DNA from: Candidatus Dormiibacterota bacterium
Lineage (GTDB): Bacteria > Chloroflexota > Dormibacteria > Dormibacterales > Dormibacteraceae
Direction of reading: 5' to 3'
Assembly: GCA_955652585.1 (NCBI GenBank)
Contig: CATPBF010000174.1
Span: forward strand, 1 to 10,747
Length of the DNA stretch: 10,747 nucleotides
Below, piece after piece: positions 6,484 to 10,747 of this stretch (position 1 is the first letter of the stretch; every line of letters starts with the position of its first letter). The notes beneath the pieces were generated by a model. It did not search any database. It was not told the DNA's origin and saw nothing but the letters and a program-made list of their open reading frames with translations. The position numbers and the translations under genes are program-made.

Positions 6484-7097
6484 CCGCGACCGGATTACGG
6501 GAGCGCAAGAAGCTCAAGACCAAAGAGGCGATCCAACGCGAGGCCCTGCGCCTCTTTAAGGAGCAGGGCTACGCCGAAACGACGATTGAGCAGATCGCGG
6601 CCGCCGCCGAGATCTCACCCAGCACCTTCTTCAACTACTTCCCGACCAAAGAGGACGTTGTCCTGTTCGACCGCTACGACCCGATGATCTTCTCGATGAT
6701 GTCGTCGATACCGGCGAGCGAACCCCTGAGCGCGGTGATGTACGGCCTGCTCAATGGACTTGCGGGCGTGATGGAGCGCGACCACGACGTCATCCTCGCG
6801 CGGTCGAAGCTCTCACTCGCAGTGCCCGAGCTGAGGGCGCGGTTCTGGGAGGAGATAGAGAAAGCGCGAGATCTCATCGCGAGCGTCCTGGCCTCGCGCA
6901 CGGGTCGGGACGCCGCCGACTTCGAGCTGAGGGTCCTGGCCATGATCTTCTTGACCGCAACTTTCGAGGCCATCCTGGAGTGGATCCGGCAAGATGGCCG
7001 CGGCGACATGATCAAACTCGTCGCGCAGGCTCTTGACCTGGCACAGATCGGCCCGCGACTCGACGAGCTCGAGTCCGCGTCGCGCAAGGCCCACTAG
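6480..7097 (+). CDS. TetR-family transcriptional repressor
   Basis: A 205-residue one-component regulator. The N-terminal domain (about 8-56) has the TetR helix-turn-helix: the helix KEAIQREALRLFKEQGY, then TTIEQIAAAAEISPSTFFNYF (34-54), followed by the usual PTKEDVV. Residues 60-205 are the all-helical ligand-binding and dimerisation domain. It resembles regulators with the acyl-CoA-like C-terminal domain, though that subfamily call is tentative. ATG 6480 overlaps the exporter stop (ATGA), a strong sign of translational coupling. The nearest purine-rich ribosome-binding candidate is the right arm of the dispersed repeat, somewhat far at 12 bases. Its likely target is the palindrome in the promoter of its own operon, with the exported drug or a relative as inducer. 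Its TAG stop shares CTAG (7094-7097) with the stop of the convergent response regulator gene. Confidence 0.92.
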   Translation: MTATGLRERKKLKTKEAIQREALRLFKEQGYAETTIEQIAAAAEISPSTFFNYFPTKEDVVLFDRYDPMIFSMMSSIPASEPLSAVMYGLLNGLAGVMERDHDVILARSKLSLAVPELRARFWEEIEKARDLIASVLASRTGRDAADFELRVLAMIFLTATFEAILEWIRQDGRGDMIKLVAQALDLAQIGPRLDELESASRKAH

Positions 7098-7747
7098 CCC
7101 CGAGCTAGCCCAGCCTCGTAGGCGAGAATCACCGCCTGCACCCGGTCCCTCAGCTCGAGCTTGTCGAGCAAGTGGGCGACATGCGTCTTCACAGTGGTTT
7201 CGGCGACGTGCAAGCGCGCCGCGATCTCGGCGTTGGTGAACCCGCCCGCCACCTCGCGCAGCACCTCCCGCTCGCGCTCCGTTAAGACCTCCAGCTGCTT
7301 TGCCTTGCGCGCCTGAGGCTCTGGACGCTTGGCGAACTCTTCGATCAGCCGTCGCGTCACGGACGGAGCCAGCAGCGCGTCTCCTGACGCGACCACGCGG
7401 ATGGCGCGGATGAGGTCTTCCGGTGGCGCGGCTTTGAGCAGGAACGCGGACGCGCCCGCCGCGAGCGCGTCGAAGACATATTCGTCGAGCTCGTAGGTCG
7501 TGAGGATGACCACGCGGGTCGGCGTCCCGGCCCCCGTGATGGTGCGTGTCGCCGCGATGCCGTCGAGGCGCGGCATGCGGATGTCCATGAGGATCACGTG
7601 GGGCCGCTCGCGCCGCACGAGGTCGATCGCGGCCTGGCCGTCGCCCGCCTCGCCCGCGACCTCCATGTCCTCCTGCGAGCCGACGATCATGCGGAAGCCC
7701 GCGCGCACCATCGCCTGGTCGTCGGCGATCGCGACTCTGATGGTCAT
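7094..7747 (-). CDS. NarL/LuxR-type response regulator
   Basis: The output regulator of a two-component system. The receiver domain (1-120) has the acidic pair D9/D10, phosphoacceptor D55 in VILMDIRMPRLDG, T83 in ILTTYELDEY, and K105 in FLLKAAPPEDL. A linker rich in charged residues leads to the LuxR helix-turn-helix at about 152-215: LTEREREVLREVAGGFTNAE, then ARLHVAETTVKTHVAHLLDKL. All signature residues of an active regulator are present, and length (217) is standard. ATG 7747 overlaps the kinase stop (ATGA, 7747-7744), so the pair is translated together. It is the last gene of the ABC-kinase-regulator operon and most likely controls that operon and possibly others. Its DNA target cannot be seen. 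Confidence 0.94.
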   Translation of the reverse strand: MTIRVAIADDQAMVRAGFRMIVGSQEDMEVAGEAGDGQAAIDLVRRERPHVILMDIRMPRLDGIAATRTITGAGTPTRVVILTTYELDEYVFDALAAGASAFLLKAAPPEDLIRAIRVVASGDALLAPSVTRRLIEEFAKRPEPQARKAKQLEVLTEREREVLREVAGGFTNAEIAARLHVAETTVKTHVAHLLDKLELRDRVQAVILAYEAGLARG

Positions 7748-8922
7748 TGAGGGAGGGGCAGCCGGGAACGGACGGTGAAGCCGCCCACAGCCGAGGAGCC
7801 GGCCTCGAGGTCGCCTCCGAACAGCGCCACCCGCTCGCGCATGCCGATCAACCCGTGTCCGGTCGAGGCCCTGACCGCATCCTCGGATCCACCCTCGCCG
7901 TTGTCGCGGATGGTTAGCTCCAGGGCGTCAGGCAGATACGCCACCCGGACCTCGAGCCTCGATGCGTGCGCGTGCTTGAGCGCGTTCGTGATCGCCTCCT
8001 GCACGATCCGGTAGGCGGTGAGGTCGAGCGCTGCTGGCAGAGGCCGCTCGGTTCCGGTGGTTTTCAGGGCCACTTCCAGACCCGCATCGTTCGCGGCTTT
8101 GAGCAGCGAATCGATCTGCTCCAGTCCGGGTTGAGGGCTCAGCTCCGGCTGCCCGGGCTCCTCCCGCAGCACGCCGAGTAGGCGGTTCAGCTCGGCCAGG
8201 GTGTCTCGGGCGCTGACTTCGATCGACTGCAGCGCCTTTTGGGCCGCGCCGTCGACGTTCCCGGCCACACGCGCCGCGCCGGCCTGGATCGCCATCAGGC
8301 TGACGTTGTGCGCGACCACGTCGTGCAGCTCGCGCGCGATGCGCAGCCTCTCGTCCTCAACCGCCTGCCGCCGCATTGCCTCCGACTCGCGGCGGTGACG
8401 CGTGATCAGCTCGGCGAAGAACGTGCGACGGCCGCGGATGTAATCGCCGATCACCCAGGCCACCAGCGAGGTCGCGCCAGCCGGGATCAACGTCCGGCTC
8501 ACAGGAAACTGGCCGAGAACGAGCAAAGCGACTGCCAACGCGATGATGACGATCGCGGCGCCGGCTACGAACAATCGCGCGCGAGTCTGGTCATATGCCG
8601 AGACCGCATAGACGGCGAAAACCAGGGCGGGCCCCGACGGATCGTTGGCAACCTGAAGGGCCCATTTGGCGACCTCGGCGGACACGACGAGCGCCAGCAC
8701 TGCCACGGGAAAGCGCCGGCGCCACCAAAGCGGCGCCGCCTCGATGACCACCAGCACGATTCCGAACCATGAGAAGGAACCGTGGAAGTAACTCCCGAGA
8801 AGACCGATGAGCCCGCCAAACAGGATGAGGCCGACGACAACTCCGTCGACGAGCCGAGGCCGGCCTGTGATCCATGACCACGGCCGGCCCCGAAAACCTG
8901 TTGGAGGTGTGAAGTTGGCTAT
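7744..8922 (-). CDS. NarL-type sensor histidine kinase (apparent ATA start)
   Basis: A membrane sensor kinase partnered with the adjacent response regulator. Numbering from 8922, residues 25-163 hold about six hydrophobic spans with short loops and no large external sensor domain, as in envelope-stress or antimicrobial-sensing kinases. HisKA_3 is at about 188-255 with phosphoacceptor H200 in IARELHDVVAHNVSLM. The ATPase domain has N313 in EAITNALKHA, DNGEGG (340-345) and GHGLIGMRERV (355-365). No ATG, GTG or TTG occurs in this frame between the end of the permease gene and the first span. The reading frame stays open upstream inside the permease gene, but that part is a shadow. The best start is ATA at 8922-8920: it overlaps the permease TAG and has GAGG (8934-8931) 8 bases upstream. 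This would give 392 residues. The stop overlaps the regulator start by ATGA. The start is uncertain; the function is not. Confidence 0.9.
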   Translation of the reverse strand: MANFTPPTGFRGRPWSWITGRPRLVDGVVVGLILFGGLIGLLGSYFHGSFSWFGIVLVVIEAAPLWWRRRFPVAVLALVVSAEVAKWALQVANDPSGPALVFAVYAVSAYDQTRARLFVAGAAIVIIALAVALLVLGQFPVSRTLIPAGATSLVAWVIGDYIRGRRTFFAELITRHRRESEAMRRQAVEDERLRIARELHDVVAHNVSLMAIQAGAARVAGNVDGAAQKALQSIEVSARDTLAELNRLLGVLREEPGQPELSPQPGLEQIDSLLKAANDAGLEVALKTTGTERPLPAALDLTAYRIVQEAITNALKHAHASRLEVRVAYLPDALELTIRDNGEGGSEDAVRASTGHGLIGMRERVALFGGDLEAGSSAVGGFTVRSRLPLPQ

Positions 8923-9737
8923 GTGACGTCCCTCTGCCGCAGCAGCACGGCGGCCGCAACGATGAAGACTGCGAGGTAGGCAAAGAGCGTGAGGACCGCC
9001 TGCTCGGCGCCGATCGCCGGAGGCGTCGCGGGTCCGAATGCGGGCGATGTGAACGAGTTCAGCAGCGCGGTCGTGTTCTGGCCGTCGAACCAGTTGGTGA
9101 TCCACTTGTAGGTGCCGCCGTTGAAGACGGTGATGAAACGGACGACGATGATCTGCAGCACGGTCACGTAGATCAGGCCCACGCCGAGCGCAGCAGCCGA
9201 CTGCCTGAAAAGGACTCCGAGCGCCATCCCGAGCGAGCCGTTCACAGCCAGGACGAGCCACATCGCGCCCATGCCCTTGACGATGTCGATTGCCGCCGGC
9301 CACACGATGGCGTGGCCTTCAAACGACGCGATGACGGCGCTGTACCCGGCCCCGACCGCAAAGATGATCACGGTCATGATCGCCATCCAGACCTGGAACA
9401 CGACCACTCGACCGGTCAGGGTCGCGAGCCGGCCGGGCCGCTGGGTGAAAACGGTCTTCAAGGTTCCCCACGAGTACTCAGAGCCGGCTACGAGCGCGCC
9501 CAGCACGAGAGCCATCGCGGCCCCAAGCGGGAAGCCGGCGCCCATAACGTTGTTGACGAACTGATCGGGGTACAGGGTCAGGATGGACACGGCGCCACGA
9601 ACACCGCCGGGATTTGTCACCTGGTACCACTCGGCCGAGTAGAAGAGCACCACGATGCCGGCGATGAGGCCGGCCGACACGAGGAAGGCCGGGCGAAAAC
9701 GATTCTTACGCCATTCCGCTTTGATGGTTGCGATCAT
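8919..9737 (-). CDS. ABC-2 type transporter permease
   Basis: The membrane subunit of the ABC transporter whose ATPase is encoded immediately upstream. It has 272 residues with about six hydrophobic spans (roughly 16-34, 67-86, 110-132, 155-175, 182-203, 247-266). A cytoplasmic N-terminus, KAEWRKNRFRP, precedes span 1. The segment EYSWGTLKTVFTQRPGR (87-103) after span 2 is typical of ABC-2 and BcrB-like permeases, where it contacts the ATPase. ATG 9737 overlaps the ATPase stop by ATGA (9737-9734). A purine-rich GGGGAGAAG, and a closer AAGGA, precede it. Its TAG stop overlaps the apparent kinase start. The family exports lantibiotics, bacitracin-like antibiotics or other hydrophobic compounds, or modifies envelope lipids; the substrate here is unknown. 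Cognate regulation by the downstream kinase and regulator is likely. Confidence 0.88.
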   Translation of the reverse strand: MIATIKAEWRKNRFRPAFLVSAGLIAGIVVLFYSAEWYQVTNPGGVRGAVSILTLYPDQFVNNVMGAGFPLGAAMALVLGALVAGSEYSWGTLKTVFTQRPGRLATLTGRVVVFQVWMAIMTVIIFAVGAGYSAVIASFEGHAIVWPAAIDIVKGMGAMWLVLAVNGSLGMALGVLFRQSAAALGVGLIYVTVLQIIVVRFITVFNGGTYKWITNWFDGQNTTALLNSFTSPAFGPATPPAIGAEQAVLTLFAYLAVFIVAAAVLLRQRDVT

Positions 9738-10642
9738 GATCCTTGCTTCTCCCCTGTGAGCTGGAAGAAGGCTTCCTCCAGCGATCTTTCGATTGGCCTC
9801 AATTCGCTGACGCCGATGCCGGCGGCCATGAGCCGGCTGTTGATCTCGAGACTGCCGGCGGGGTCGGTCTGCAAACGGATGGAGCCGTTCTGCCGGCTCA
9901 CCGCCGCAACGCCGAACATGCCGGTCAGGAGCTCGAATGCGCGATCGACGGGCTGCGCTGTGACCAGCACGCCTTCCTCGCCGAGTAGCTCCTGCACCGT
10001 GGACTGGGTGACGAGCTTGCCGCCCCGGATCACGCCGACCCGGTCGCAGATCTGCTCGACCTCCGGAAGCAGGTGGCTCGACAGCAGCACGGTGCGGTTG
10101 CCCTGGCCGATGTCCTTGATTAGCTTGCGCATCTCGGCCATGCCCTGCGGGTCGAGCCCGCTCGTGGGCTCGTCGAGGATGAGGAGCTCCGGGTCCTTGA
10201 GCAGCGCTGCGGCGACGCCGAGCCGCTGCTTCATTCCGGTCGAGTAGGTGCCGAACTTGCGCCCGGCCCGCGTCGTCAGCTCGACGATGTCGAGCACCTC
10301 CTCGACGCGCTTGTGGTTGATGCTCGCGAAGTCCGCGACCACCTTGAGGTTCTCGCGACCGGAAAGGTACGGGTAGAAGCCCGGCGCCTCCACGAGCGAA
10401 CCGATCTTGGCCAACCCGGCCGGGTCGCCCGGCGAGTGGCCGACGATTGTTGCCGTGCCCGAGGTGGGCCGGATGAGGCCCACGAGCATGCGCAGGGTCG
10501 TGGTCTTCCCGGCGCCGTTGGGGCCAAGGAAGCCATACACCTCGCCACGCCGCACGCTCATCTCCACGGAGTCGACGGCTAGGACTCCGTTTCCGTAACG
10601 CTTGGTGAGTCCGCTGGTCTCGACGACTGTCATGTTTTCCAT
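9734..10642 (-). CDS. ABC transporter ATP-binding protein, BcrA-like
   Basis: The ATPase subunit of the pump. From ATG 10642 it is 302 residues. Walker A is GPNGAGKTT (40-48). Q-loop region: SLVEAPGFYPYLSGRENL, with Glu (E85) where many ABC ATPases have Gln, a usual feature of the BcrA drug-resistance group. The signature motif is the degenerate YSTGMKQR (133-140), Walker B is LLILDEP (153-159), the D-loop is SGLD (161-164), and the switch His is H190 in SSHLLPEVEQ. Residues 225-302 are the C-terminal accessory domain of this group. In-frame ATGs lie at 10684, 10648, 10642 and 10633. The family usually starts close to ETSGLTKRYG, so 10642 or 10633 is favoured; neither has a strong Shine-Dalgarno. 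It is the first gene of the operon with permease, kinase and regulator. Confidence 0.92.
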   Translation of the reverse strand: MENMTVVETSGLTKRYGNGVLAVDSVEMSVRRGEVYGFLGPNGAGKTTTLRMLVGLIRPTSGTATIVGHSPGDPAGLAKIGSLVEAPGFYPYLSGRENLKVVADFASINHKRVEEVLDIVELTTRAGRKFGTYSTGMKQRLGVAAALLKDPELLILDEPTSGLDPQGMAEMRKLIKDIGQGNRTVLLSSHLLPEVEQICDRVGVIRGGKLVTQSTVQELLGEEGVLVTAQPVDRAFELLTGMFGVAAVSRQNGSIRLQTDPAGSLEINSRLMAAGIGVSELRPIERSLEEAFFQLTGEKQGS

Positions 10643-10747
10643 GACCATCAAGCTAGGTTTCGCGGGCCCCCACGTCGTCAGCACGGAGAGCGATCTTTGC
10701 CCTCATCCTTGAGGACGATCCGGCCGCGGGAGCGCATGCTGTAACCA
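10643..10747. other. Upstream region of the ABC-kinase operon
   Basis: These 105 bases lead into the ATPase gene and must hold at least part of its promoter and any response-regulator site. I see no convincing -35/-10 pair. A small hairpin, CCTCA-TCCT-TGAGG (10701-10714), is present but short. A minus-strand frame open at the window edge (… MRSRGRIVLKDEGKDRSPC, stop at 10680-10678) could be the tail of an upstream gene or chance; it has no recognisable motif. Confidence 0.3.

Noticed and set aside
8923..9303. An N-terminal extension of the histidine kinase reaching ATG 9303
   Set aside because: The extension overlaps the permease gene and encodes low-complexity Arg/His-rich sequence unlike any kinase N-terminus.
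1..10747. tRNA, rRNA, CRISPR array, insertion sequence or attachment site
   Set aside because: Nearly every base is accounted for by protein genes. I saw no spaced direct repeats, transposase motifs, terminal inverted repeats or tRNA-like folds.

Overview
The window is GC-rich DNA packed with genes and is typical chromosomal, not phage-like or plasmid-like. The mix suggests a soil-type, high-GC Gram-positive-like or Terrabacteria lineage: a DUF222/HNH endonuclease, a NarL-type sensor kinase with a multi-spanning N-terminal membrane region, a BcrA-type ABC pump, a DHA2 drug exporter with its TetR regulator, and a GC-rich dispersed palindromic repeat. Actinobacteria, Chloroflexota or Dormibacterota all fit. 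This placement is inference from gene content only; no rRNA or marker gene is present.

Layout. Bases 1-1105 (+) hold the remainder of a DUF222/HNH endonuclease gene. Its 5' end lies outside the window and it carries an apparent one-base frameshift near base 147. From 4872 down to 1102 (-) lie four closely spaced genes: a lipoprotein phosphoesterase, a hydroxymethylglutaryl-CoA lyase, a nitrilase, and an unrecognised protein with two copies of a PD-(D/E)XK-like (QxK) core. Gaps of 29, 33 and 13 bases would allow co-transcription, although the products share no obvious pathway. Divergent from this block, 4906-7097 (+) is an MFS exporter plus TetR operon. The genes overlap at ATGA, and a promoter with a palindrome between its -35 and -10 hexamers is visible. 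From 10642 down to 7094 (-) lies a four-gene operon: ABC ATPase, ABC-2 permease, histidine kinase, LuxR-type response regulator. Every junction in it is a short stop/start overlap.

How the genes work together. The TetR protein probably represses its own operon through the palindrome and releases when the exporter's substrate binds. The kinase and regulator probably sense an envelope or antimicrobial signal and control the co-encoded ABC pump. The HMG-CoA lyase (leucine/ketone-body catabolism) and the nitrilase are stand-alone metabolic enzymes here.

Most of the window is ordinary. The points worth a second look are: the kinase gene, which has no canonical start codon and seems to begin at ATA overlapping the permease TAG stop; the frameshifted HNH gene; the duplicated QxK nuclease-like protein; the dispersed repeat read in frame as the exporter's C-terminal tail; and the two convergent gene pairs that both share a CTAG double stop. 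I saw no convincing new multi-gene system.
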